Positions 1-9,282 of a stretch of DNA of 39,998 bases are shown here, in pieces. The position numbers and the translations under genes were made by a program. The notes under the pieces are model-generated. The model was not told where the DNA came from and did not search any database. It was given only the letters and a program-made list of their open reading frames with translations. This DNA is from CAYRXM01 sp964428175 (lineage in GTDB: Bacteria; Chloroflexota; Anaerolineae; JAFGEY01). The stretch spans positions 1 to 39,998 of the forward strand of contig CAYRXM010000025.1 of the NCBI GenBank assembly GCA_964428175.1, read 5' to 3'. Each line of letters begins with the position of its first letter. The stretch's first letter is position 1.

Positions 1-46
1 TACACCCTATCCTACACTCTTTCCCTACACGACGCTCTTCCGATCT
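1..46 (+). other. Illumina adapter remnant (assembly artefact)
   Basis: Bases 14-46 match the 33-base Illumina TruSeq universal adapter, starting ACACTCTTTCCC and ending GCTCTTCCGATCT. Bases 1-13 look like an imperfect duplicate of its start. This is library sequence, not genome, so the true contig begins near base 47. Confidence 0.97.
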
Positions 47-120
47 TTTTTGTTCTCTTGGCGGTGCTCGTTCTGTGGCGGTGGCGTGAAAAGACAGCCG
101 CTGGGGCCAAAAAAGAAAAA

Positions 121-155
121 GCACGTCCATATCATCGACACGGACGTGCTTTTTT
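121..155. terminator. Bidirectional rho-independent terminator
   Basis: An 8-bp perfect stem, GCACGTCC (121-128) with GGACGTGC (142-149), is followed on the + strand by six T and preceded by an A-rich run (about 109-120) that gives a T-rich tail on the - strand. It lies downstream of the leftward tRNA-Asn gene and probably ends that transcript. It could also end a + strand transcript entering from the left. Confidence 0.8.
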
Positions 156-241
156 GGGCTTTCTGTTGATCGTTGATGTGTGCTGTGCGATCGCCCTTTT
201 TTGGAACACGACGATGGAACTGCGGTGTTTGTATTCCCAGG

Positions 242-313
242 CTCCTCGACCAGGATTTGAACCTGGAACCAACCGGTTAACAGCCGGTCGCTCTGCCGTT
301 GAGCTATCGAGGA
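242..313 (-). tRNA. tRNA-Asn (GTT)
   Basis: Read on the - strand, the 72-nt sequence folds as a full cloverleaf. The acceptor stem is TCCTCGA/TCGAGGA with discriminator G, the D stem is GCTC/GAGC, and the T arm is CCAGG-TTCAAAT-CCTGG. The anticodon stem ACCGG/CCGGT encloses loop CTGTTAA, giving anticodon GTT (complement at 279-281), which reads Asn AAY codons. CCA is not encoded. The gene has its own promoter at 333-360 and a terminator at 121-155. Confidence 0.97.
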
Positions 314-332
314 ATGTTTGTTACAGGCCGGT

Positions 333-360
333 ATTATACTCGCTTTTCAGAATTCGTCAA
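333..360 (-). promoter_or_regulatory. Sigma-A promoter of tRNA-Asn
   Basis: On the - strand there is a -35 TTGACG (355-360), a 16-bp spacer and a perfect -10 TATAAT (333-338). Predicted initiation near 326 leaves about a dozen bases of 5' leader before the mature tRNA end at 313. It lies just past the rpoD stop, so the tRNA is an independent unit. Confidence 0.85.
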
Positions 361-366
361 ATTGCC

Positions 367-2280
<1,914 letters not shown>

Positions 2281-2291
2281 TGGATTGGGTT

Positions 2292-4250
2292 TTACGCGAC
2301 TCGCTCGCGCTTTTGACGGCGGCCCAGGGCGGTGTTTTCGAGCAGCGCCCGGTCGAGGCCGAAACGGTTGGTGTGCAGCAGGGCCAGTATAGTGCTTTGA
2401 TATTCGGCGGCTCTGGCGTCGCCTTGTTCCAGCGACTCGGATTGCAGCGCCTGGAGGTCCTGGATCACCCGGTCGATGTTTTTACGGCGCAGGCGCAAGA
2501 CGTTGCGTTCAAAGTCGCGCCCGGCGAGTTCGTCGGCCAACCGGGCGTCATCCGGGCCGCTGTCCAGCAAAAAGTCCAGGTGGAGTTGGAGCGACGGCGG
2601 CAGTTGATCGACCCAGGTTTGCCAATCGGTGCCTTCTGGTATGCGCTGCCAGGCGGCAAAGATGGCCCGGTTTTCGACCCGGGCAAAATCGTCTTCTTGC
2701 AGCGGCTTGAGCGACAGGTCGGTCAGCAGTTTGTTGGCCTGTTCCAGCCACTCTGGCCGGCGCAGCAGGGTGGACAGGCATTGTTCTTCGAGTGCAAAGG
2801 TCGGGGCCGCGCGCGACTGTGCCTCTGGTTGGGCCTCGGCGGAGTCTTGGGAAACGAGTTCGTCGGGCCGTCTGCGTTGGGGCTGGCCGAGGGCGCGCAA
2901 GTTCTGTGAATTTAGCTGCCGCCGGATGGCCGGTTCGTCTATGCGTACCAGGCGGGCCAGCTTTTGAATGTAATGGGTCTGCTGCACCTGGTCCGAGATT
3001 TCGAGCAGGATCGGCAAGAGCCGCCGTACCGCTTCGGATTTGCCTTTGGCCGTGCCTATGTCCAGGTCGGCAGTGATGACGTCGAAATAATAGTCTACCA
3101 CCGGCACCGCCGATTCGACCAACGCATCCCAGAGTTGGGGGGTCTCACGGATCAGGTCGTCCGGGTCTTGGCCTGCCGGCAGGGTCATGATGCGGATGTC
3201 GGCGTCGAGGCGGCTTTCGTAACGGATCCAGCCCCGCGAATTGATAATCGGCACGGCTTTGTCCAACGTCTGGCGGGCGACGGCCAGCCCGCGCAGGGTG
3301 CCCTGGTTGCCGGCCGCGTCCGGGTCAAGGGCAAGGATATAGTTTTTGGTCATCCGCTTGAGCAGGTTGAGCTGGTGCTCGGTCAGCGCGGTGCCCATCG
3401 AGGCGACCACGTTGCCGATGCCGGCCTGGTGGGCTTGCAGCACGTCCATATAGCCTTCGACGATGACCACCTGGTTGCGCGCGCGGATGGCGCCCTTGGC
3501 CAGGTCGATGCCAAAGAGGATGTGGCTCTTGTCGAACAGCGGCGTCTGCGGCGAGTTGAGGTATTTCGGCTCGCCCTGGCCGATCACTCGCCCGCCAAAG
3601 CCGACCACCCGCCCGCGAATGTCGCGGATGGGGATCATCAGGCGGCCACGAAAGCGGTCATAAAAGCCGCCGTCTTCAAATCCTGTGGATTTGACGCGCG
3701 GGACGATCAGCCCGCATTCGAGCAGGTCTTGCCGCTCGTATCCGCGCTCCAGCAGGTGATCGCTCAGCGCCTGCCATTCGTCGCGGGCATAGCCCAGTTG
3801 GAAACGCTGGATCGTCTCATCGCTCAAGCCGCGCCGCGCGATGTAATCTCGACCGGGCTGGCCGTGCGCGCTCTTGAGCAAAATATCGTGAAAATAGGCT
3901 GCCGCGGCGGCGTGAATGTCGAACAATTTTTCAAGGTGCTTTTGTTGGCGGACATCGCTTTGACGCGGTGTTTCGAGTGTGACGCCGGCCTTTTGGGCTA
4001 ACGACTCGAGTGCCTGGCCAAAGTCGAGGTTTTCGTATTTCATCACGAATGAGAACAGGTCGCCGCCGGTGCCGCAAGCGCCAAAGCAGTGCCAGCTCTG
4101 TGTTTCGGGAAACACAATAAAAGAAGGCGTCTTTTCGGCGTGAAAAGGGCAGACGGCCTTATAGTTGCGCCCGGCCCGTTTGAGGGGGACGTAACTCGAT
4201 ATGACATCAACGATGTCGAGACGCGCCTTGATTTCGTCTACTGTACTCAT
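2292..4250 (-). CDS. dnaG: DNA primase DnaG
   Basis: Primase that makes RNA primers for chromosome replication (652 aa). The N-terminal zinc domain has C34-P-F-H37 and C55/C59. The second pair is C-x3-C (HCFGACGTGGD) where the family usually has C-x2-C. A primase core follows, then a TOPRIM domain with VIVEGYMD (acidic Glu) and ALDPDAAG. The C-terminal helicase-interacting part is less conserved. The ATG at 4250 is chosen because the only longer in-frame start (4304) lies at the -10 box of the promoter at 4296-4324 and would not be transcribed. The family also typically begins shortly before DEIKARLDIVDVI. It is co-transcribed with rpoD. Confidence 0.96.
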   Translation of the reverse strand: MSTVDEIKARLDIVDVISSYVPLKRAGRNYKAVCPFHAEKTPSFIVFPETQSWHCFGACGTGGDLFSFVMKYENLDFGQALESLAQKAGVTLETPRQSDVRQQKHLEKLFDIHAAAAAYFHDILLKSAHGQPGRDYIARRGLSDETIQRFQLGYARDEWQALSDHLLERGYERQDLLECGLIVPRVKSTGFEDGGFYDRFRGRLMIPIRDIRGRVVGFGGRVIGQGEPKYLNSPQTPLFDKSHILFGIDLAKGAIRARNQVVIVEGYMDVLQAHQAGIGNVVASMGTALTEHQLNLLKRMTKNYILALDPDAAGNQGTLRGLAVARQTLDKAVPIINSRGWIRYESRLDADIRIMTLPAGQDPDDLIRETPQLWDALVESAVPVVDYYFDVITADLDIGTAKGKSEAVRRLLPILLEISDQVQQTHYIQKLARLVRIDEPAIRRQLNSQNLRALGQPQRRRPDELVSQDSAEAQPEAQSRAAPTFALEEQCLSTLLRRPEWLEQANKLLTDLSLKPLQEDDFARVENRAIFAAWQRIPEGTDWQTWVDQLPPSLQLHLDFLLDSGPDDARLADELAGRDFERNVLRLRRKNIDRVIQDLQALQSESLEQGDARAAEYQSTILALLHTNRFGLDRALLENTALGRRQKRERVA

Positions 4251-4295
4251 GACTGCCCTACTTGTCTTACTTTCCCGGTACTGCCTTCGAGAGTC

Positions 4296-4324
4296 ATTAT
4301 ACACACAAGGCTTTAATTGGTCAA
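4296..4324 (-). promoter_or_regulatory. Sigma-A promoter of dnaG-rpoD
   Basis: On the - strand there is a -35 TTGACC (4319-4324), a 17-bp spacer and a -10 TATAAT (4296-4301). Transcription should start near 4289, about 39 nt before the dnaG ATG. The match is one base from full consensus. Confidence 0.88.
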
Positions 4325-4467
4325 TCTATTGCCAAATCGGGCCGCAATTCTCATTTGGGAGGATTTGGGGCTTGGGCCGGATTTTGAGCACGTCACGGCG
4401 CCGGCTAAAGCCTCCATTCCAGGCGCGTTCCAGATCGTATGGAAAATTGCTGACGCCTTTTGTGTGC

Positions 4468-4497
4468 TTGTGAGAAGCGTTCAAGTCGTGGTATAAT
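4468..4497 (+). promoter_or_regulatory. Probable promoter of the dihydropyrimidinase gene
   Basis: TTGTGA (4468-4473), an 18-bp spacer and a perfect TATAAT (4492-4497), about 43 bases upstream of the GTG start. The rest of the 4325-4467 gap holds no gene I can support. A GCCGGCTAAAGCC-type stretch near 4400 resembles a degraded dispersed repeat. Confidence 0.7.
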
Positions 4498-4539
4498 GGC
4501 GGTGCGCACAAACCACCGTGGAAATGATGAGGGAGATCA

Positions 4540-5928
4540 GTGACTCGGTTCGACTGTGTTGTCCGTCAGGGTAGGGTGGTCACTGCGGGCGGTGTTTTTC
4601 TCGCCGACGTGGGCATTTTCGCTGGCAAGATCGCTGCGCTGGGGCAAGGATTGGCCGGCAAGCAGACGCTCGATGCCGAGGGCCGCTATGTGTTACCCGG
4701 CCTGATCGATGCACATGTACACATGCAGTTGCCGGTCGGCGGCCTGGTCTCTGCCGACGATTTTGAGTCGGGTTCGATTGCTGCGGCATGCGGCGGGACG
4801 ACGACGATCGTTGACTTTGTTACCCCGCAGCGCGGCCAGGCGTTGGCGCAGGCGGTAGACGAGCGCCGCGCCGAGGCCGACGGGCGGGTAGCCGTCGATT
4901 ATGCCTTGCACCTCACCGCCGTCGACGCACTGCCGGAGACGCTGGCGGCGCTGCCGGCGCTGGCCCGGCAGGGCTATACCACGCTCAAATTGTACACCAC
5001 CTACCCGGCAGTACGGGTGAGCGACGCCGAAATGCTCGCTTTGTTTGAGGCCTGTCGCGAGAACGGCATTTTGCCCTTGGTTCACGCCGAGAACGACGCC
5101 GGCATCGCCCATTTGCAGCGCCGCTTTCTGGCCCAGGAACACAGCGGCGTCGAATGGCACGCGCGCAGCCGGCCGCCTCTGGTCGAGGCTGAAGCCGTAC
5201 ATCGCGTGCTGGCGCTGGCAGCGTTGGCAGATGTGCCCGTTTATTTGGTTCACCTGTCGGCACAGGAATCCGTCGCCGGTGTGCGTGCGGCGCGCGACCG
5301 GGGTCAGACGGTCTATGCTGAGGTGTGCATCCAACACTTGCTGCTTTCCGACCAGGCCTACGATCAACCCGGTTTCGCGGGGGCCAATTTTGTCCTCTCA
5401 CCGCCGCTGCGCCCGGCCGGCCACCAGGAGGCGCTGTGGCGTGCGCTCGCGCAGGGCGAACTGGACGTGGCTTCGACCGACCACTGCCCCTGGACGCGCG
5501 AGCAGCGCGGGCGCGGCGATTTTACCCGCATCCCCAGCGGGCTGCCCGGCGTCGAGACGCGCGCCCGGCTTATGTGGGAAAAAGGGGTCAACCAGGGGCG
5601 TCTGGGCATCGAGCGGATGGTCGAGGTGTGTGCGGCAGCGCCGGCGCGGCTGTTGGGCCTGTACGGGCGCAAAGGGGTGATTGGTGTGGGCAGCGATGCC
5701 GACCTGGTGATCTGGGACCCGCACAAGCCGTGGACGCTGCGCGCAGACGAACTGCACCAACGCGTCGATCACTGCCCGTATGAAGGATGGACGGGGCGCG
5801 GCGCGCCGGAGATGGTCTTGCTGCGCGGAGAGATCATCGTCCGGGACGGCCAATTCGTCGGGCGCGCCGGGCAGGGGGTGTTTGTTCCGCGAAATGCCCG
5901 GTCCAGTCAAACATCTGAACCTCATTGA
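4540..5928 (+). CDS. Dihydropyrimidinase / D-hydantoinase family amidohydrolase
   Basis: Cyclic-imide hydrolase of the amidohydrolase superfamily (462 aa) that opens dihydropyrimidine, hydantoin or related rings using a binuclear metal centre. Metal ligands are visible: H59 and H61 in DAHVH, K150 (in TLKLYTTYP, the position carboxylated in the family), H182 in HAEN, H238 in VHLS and D314 in STDHCP. The spacing and length fit dihydropyrimidinase rather than dihydroorotase. Allantoinase remains possible, and the substrate cannot be read from sequence. The start is a GTG preceded by AGGGAG at 4530-4535. No other pyrimidine-catabolism gene is nearby, and the receiver gene follows after 15 nt. Confidence 0.88.
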   Translation: MTRFDCVVRQGRVVTAGGVFLADVGIFAGKIAALGQGLAGKQTLDAEGRYVLPGLIDAHVHMQLPVGGLVSADDFESGSIAAACGGTTTIVDFVTPQRGQALAQAVDERRAEADGRVAVDYALHLTAVDALPETLAALPALARQGYTTLKLYTTYPAVRVSDAEMLALFEACRENGILPLVHAENDAGIAHLQRRFLAQEHSGVEWHARSRPPLVEAEAVHRVLALAALADVPVYLVHLSAQESVAGVRAARDRGQTVYAEVCIQHLLLSDQAYDQPGFAGANFVLSPPLRPAGHQEALWRALAQGELDVASTDHCPWTREQRGRGDFTRIPSGLPGVETRARLMWEKGVNQGRLGIERMVEVCAAAPARLLGLYGRKGVIGVGSDADLVIWDPHKPWTLRADELHQRVDHCPYEGWTGRGAPEMVLLRGEIIVRDGQFVGRAGQGVFVPRNARSSQTSEPH

Positions 5929-5943
5929 GACATTTGAGACATT

Positions 5944-6318
5944 ATGGCAAAAATACTAATCGTCGACGATCAAGACACCTTTCTCAGAATCAATGCCAAG
6001 ATTTTGCAACTGGATGGTCACTATGTTTTGACTGCGCGCGGTGGGCGTGAAGCGCTCGAGATCGCGCGCCGTGAGCAGCCCGAAATCGTTTTGCTCGACC
6101 TGATGATGCCCGGTATGGACGGCTATGAGGTCAGCCGAGAAATCAAGGCCGATCCAGAGACGGCGCACATCACGGTCGTTATTGTCACCGCCTTGACCTC
6201 TCAAAAGAAAGCCCTGTCGCACCAGGCGGGCGTAGACGAATATGTCACCAAGCCGCTTTTGGGCAGCGAACTGCGCGGCCTGGTCACGCGGTTGATCAAG
6301 AAGCGAGGTAGAGTCTGA
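5944..6318 (+). CDS. Single-domain response regulator (CheY-like)
   Basis: A stand-alone receiver domain of 124 aa with no output domain. It has the acidic pair D8/D9, phospho-acceptor D52 (in LLDLMMPGMDGYE), T82 and K103 in the VTKP motif. It probably receives phosphate from a histidine kinase elsewhere; the hybrid kinase at 30369 is too distant to assign. The stop codon overlaps the start of the next small gene (TGATG), so the two are translationally coupled. That ties it to the signalling genes downstream. Its partner is unknown. Confidence 0.93.
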   Translation: MAKILIVDDQDTFLRINAKILQLDGHYVLTARGGREALEIARREQPEIVLLDLMMPGMDGYEVSREIKADPETAHITVVIVTALTSQKKALSHQAGVDEYVTKPLLGSELRGLVTRLIKKRGRV

Positions 6319-6473
6319 TGGACGAAAAGACACCGATGGAAAAATTTGCGGTCGTGCTGGCTATTTTGCTCTTTGTGGGCACCTTTGTCGCCGGGTTTGT
6401 GATGAGCATGCAAGAAATGGCTCAACAGGCATCCGCACAACACGCTGCGTCGGCGCGAGACGGTGCGGCATAG
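6318..6473 (+). CDS. 51-residue single-pass membrane protein
   Basis: A short frame starting at the ATG that overlaps the receiver gene's TGA. The product has a charged N-terminus (MDEKTPMEKF), one clear hydrophobic helix (about residues 10-30, VVLAILLFVGTFVAGFV) and a small Gln/Ala/Ser-rich tail. No known family is recognised. The overlap, the membrane helix and the position between a receiver and a STAND ATPase support a real gene, perhaps a small membrane partner of the signalling proteins. That role is inference. Confidence 0.65.
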   Translation: MDEKTPMEKFAVVLAILLFVGTFVAGFVMSMQEMAQQASAQHAASARDGAA

Positions 6474-6497
6474 GGCCGGGATTTGGGTATTTGAGAC

Positions 6498-9272
6498 ATG
6501 AGCGATGCGCCTTTGGTATTGATCGGCCGCGATGAGCCGTTGAGCCGCTTTGACGGCATCAGCCGTCAGTTCCATGACGGTGGGGCCGGCTATGTGCAGA
6601 TTGCCGGCGAAGCCGGCTGCGGCAAGAGCGCCTATTTGCAGGCCTGCGCCGCGCGCGCCGCCCGATCTGGCTGGGAAGTGCTTAGCGGGCAGTGCAGCCA
6701 AGAGACCCGCACCAATCCCTATGGGCCGTTTCTGGACATGCTGGGGCTTTGTTTTGACCGCAGCGGCAAGTTGATCAATGACCGCAGCGTTTACAGCATC
6801 GTCGACCAGATTTCTCTGGATGACGTATTCGAGGCGATGGAAGACATCCCCGGCGCCAAGCTGGTCGGCTTTGGCATCAAGGTCGGGATGACGATTTTCG
6901 AGACGCGGCGCGGGCAGCAAAGCAACGAAGACCTGCTCAACCGCAATTTCGAATTCATCCTCCAGGTGATCGAGCAGATCGAACGCCGCCGCAAAAAACC
7001 TACCATGCTGCTCATCGACGACCTGCACCTGGCCGGCGCGACCACCTGGGCGCTGCTCGATTACCTGCTGACGCGCGTCGAGCATGCCCGGCTGCTCGTC
7101 GCCGCCACCTGGCAAAGCGAAGCGCTTGAGGATGATGCGCAATGGACGCGCACGCTCCCACCGCGACTGAGCCATCCAGACGCCCGGCTGCACCTGACCA
7201 CGTTGGATGATACACAGATGCGCCAACTGGCGCGCAAGACCAGCGTTCGCCTGCTGTCCGACTCGATGCTTGATACGCTGGTCGATCTCAGCCGGGGGCT
7301 GCCCAAAATCCTGGTCGACAGCGTCCACCTGATCGATGCGGTGGGCATCGAAGAAGGCGTCGAGCAAGTCACCACTCAATCGGCGCTGCACGCCCTGCTC
7401 GAACGCCAACTGGCGCACTTGAACGCTCTGGAACGCGCGCTGATCGAATGCGCGGCGCTGCTGGTCGAGCCGTTTTCGCTTGAAATGCTCAGTGCGCCGG
7501 CCCTGTGCGCCTATCTCGGTGTGAGCGAGCGCCTGCTGCTGGCGACTGTTCTAGAATTGGCCGAGCGGGGATCGCTGCTGGTCTGGGACGGGCCGGAGCG
7601 GCTGCGCTTTGCCTCTTCGTTTTTGCGCCAATCCTTGCGCGAGCGGGCCGTACCGGCCCTGGTGCAGCGCGATCATCTGCGCATCGCCCAGGCAGTCGAG
7701 GCCATGTCCCGGGAAGGACAGGCCGCGCTTCTGGCCGCATATTATCTGGCCGGTCGCGATTTTGATAAAGCCTTGCATTATGCCTTGCAAAACGCGGAAA
7801 TGCTTGCGCGCAGCGCCGCTTATCCGGAAGCTGTTCACAGCTACGAGATGGCGCTCCAGGCATTGGCGCAAATACCCGATCCACAGGCGTATCCAGATAT
7901 GAAATACGACATTCTCTGCGCAATGAGTTTGACCGCCGAACAATCAGGAAACTGGGACGAGGCGTTGGCCCGCCTGGAAGAGGCGCTGGCGCTCAGCGAG
8001 GGCGACCCGGCGCGCCAGGCTCAGGTCTATGCCGGGCTGGGCTGGCTGCGTTTCCAACGCGGTGAGATCAAGACGGCGCTGACACTGCTCGACCGGAGCG
8101 CCGGGCTGTATCGCCAACTGGACGATGCGCACGGGCAGGCCCAGGTCGATTATTACCTGGGCATGATTTACAGCCAGCAAAAAGAGTGGCAGCGCGCGGC
8201 GGCGTGCCTGGAACGCTATCTTGAAACGAGCGAACGGGTCGGCTTTAGCGAGGGGCGTGCGTCGGCGTACATCGAGCTGGGCAATTTGCACCGGCTGCAA
8301 TACGGGTGGGCGCAGGCCGAAACGTTCTTGCAGCAAGGCATCGACCTGGCCCAGGCCGAAAACGACGATGGCGTGCTTGCCCAGGGCTACCATTACCTGG
8401 GGCTGTGCTACTCGGGGCAGGGCAAAGCAGAAGCAATCCCCACGCTGCACCGCGCGCTGGAAATCGTTCACACCCGCACCAAGCAGCCGGCACAAGAAGC
8501 GCGGCTGCAAAACACGCTGGCCGAGACGCTGGTGCGACAGAATCGCTGGGCCGAGGCCGAGGAGGCTTTCCAGGCCTCGGCGCGGCTCAAGGAGCGGCTC
8601 GGCGACAGGGCCGGGTTGGCCATCACCTACGGCGGGTTGGGGCGGATGTATTCGCGTCAGTGGCGCTTTGAACAGGCGGTCGAGTATTTGCAAAAGGACA
8701 TCGACCTGCTGGCCGAAGAATTTGAGGCCAATGTGGCCTGGATTCAACAGTGGACCAACCTGATCGGCGAGGTGCGGCGGCTGCAAGGGCGGTTCGACCT
8801 GGCCGAGCGGCAGTTTGCCGAGGCGCTGTCGCTGGCCGGGCGCATCCCCGATGTGGGCGTGCGCGAGCGCAGTCTGGGTTTCGTACACATGTTCAGCGCC
8901 AACCTGGCCCTCGACCGGGGCGACCTCGACCTGGCCGCCCAGGAAAGCGAGCAGGCGCGATCACGGCTGGTCGGCACCTGGGCCGAGGGTGAACTCGAAC
9001 GCACGTTGGCCCGCCTGGCCCGGCTGAGCGGCGACCTGCCGGCGGCGGGCGAGCACCTCGAACGCGCACTGGCGGCCTCCGAACACGGTGAAGACATCGA
9101 CCGGGCGCGAAACTTGCTCGAGTGGGCGCTGCTGTGCCGCGATCTGGGCGACGCGGCGGCGATGCGCGATGCGGTCGAGCAGGTGGCCGCGCTGGCCGGG
9201 CGGCTGCAAAACGTCGAATTGGAACGGCGCGCACGCGCCATGCTGGAATCAATGCCAGATCAAGCAGATTAA
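6498..9272 (+). CDS. STAND-type AAA ATPase with C-terminal TPR array
   Basis: Predicted cytoplasmic signal-transduction ATPase of 924 aa. The N-terminal ATPase module (about 1-290) has Walker A GEAGCGKS (37-44) and Walker B LLIDD (171-175), resembling the AAA_16 ATPases of MalT/LuxR-type and other STAND regulators. A winged-helix-like region is plausible at about 290-390. From about 400 to 910 the sequence is a run of helical TPR repeats (recurring A-x-x-Y-x-x-L-G spacing) suited to binding a ligand or partner. No C-terminal LuxR DNA-binding helix-turn-helix is present, so it more likely acts through protein contacts. The next gene follows after 10 nt. The trigger and target are unknown. Confidence 0.85.
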   Translation: MSDAPLVLIGRDEPLSRFDGISRQFHDGGAGYVQIAGEAGCGKSAYLQACAARAARSGWEVLSGQCSQETRTNPYGPFLDMLGLCFDRSGKLINDRSVYSIVDQISLDDVFEAMEDIPGAKLVGFGIKVGMTIFETRRGQQSNEDLLNRNFEFILQVIEQIERRRKKPTMLLIDDLHLAGATTWALLDYLLTRVEHARLLVAATWQSEALEDDAQWTRTLPPRLSHPDARLHLTTLDDTQMRQLARKTSVRLLSDSMLDTLVDLSRGLPKILVDSVHLIDAVGIEEGVEQVTTQSALHALLERQLAHLNALERALIECAALLVEPFSLEMLSAPALCAYLGVSERLLLATVLELAERGSLLVWDGPERLRFASSFLRQSLRERAVPALVQRDHLRIAQAVEAMSREGQAALLAAYYLAGRDFDKALHYALQNAEMLARSAAYPEAVHSYEMALQALAQIPDPQAYPDMKYDILCAMSLTAEQSGNWDEALARLEEALALSEGDPARQAQVYAGLGWLRFQRGEIKTALTLLDRSAGLYRQLDDAHGQAQVDYYLGMIYSQQKEWQRAAACLERYLETSERVGFSEGRASAYIELGNLHRLQYGWAQAETFLQQGIDLAQAENDDGVLAQGYHYLGLCYSGQGKAEAIPTLHRALEIVHTRTKQPAQEARLQNTLAETLVRQNRWAEAEEAFQASARLKERLGDRAGLAITYGGLGRMYSRQWRFEQAVEYLQKDIDLLAEEFEANVAWIQQWTNLIGEVRRLQGRFDLAERQFAEALSLAGRIPDVGVRERSLGFVHMFSANLALDRGDLDLAAQESEQARSRLVGTWAEGELERTLARLARLSGDLPAAGEHLERALAASEHGEDIDRARNLLEWALLCRDLGDAAAMRDAVEQVAALAGRLQNVELERRARAMLESMPDQAD

Positions 9273-9282
9273 AGGATTGGGC

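Noticed and set aside
4251..4304. Upstream start for dnaG
   Set aside because: The ATG lies at the -10 box of the dnaG promoter, so it would not be in the mRNA.
4380..4440. Mobile element between dnaG and the dihydropyrimidinase gene
   Set aside because: GCCGGCTAAAGCC recalls dispersed repeats, but no terminal repeats or target duplication are visible.
4326..4511. 61-codon frame on the - strand upstream of dnaG
   Set aside because: It overlaps the dihydropyrimidinase promoter, has no ribosome site and no family match, and appears to translate a degraded repeat.
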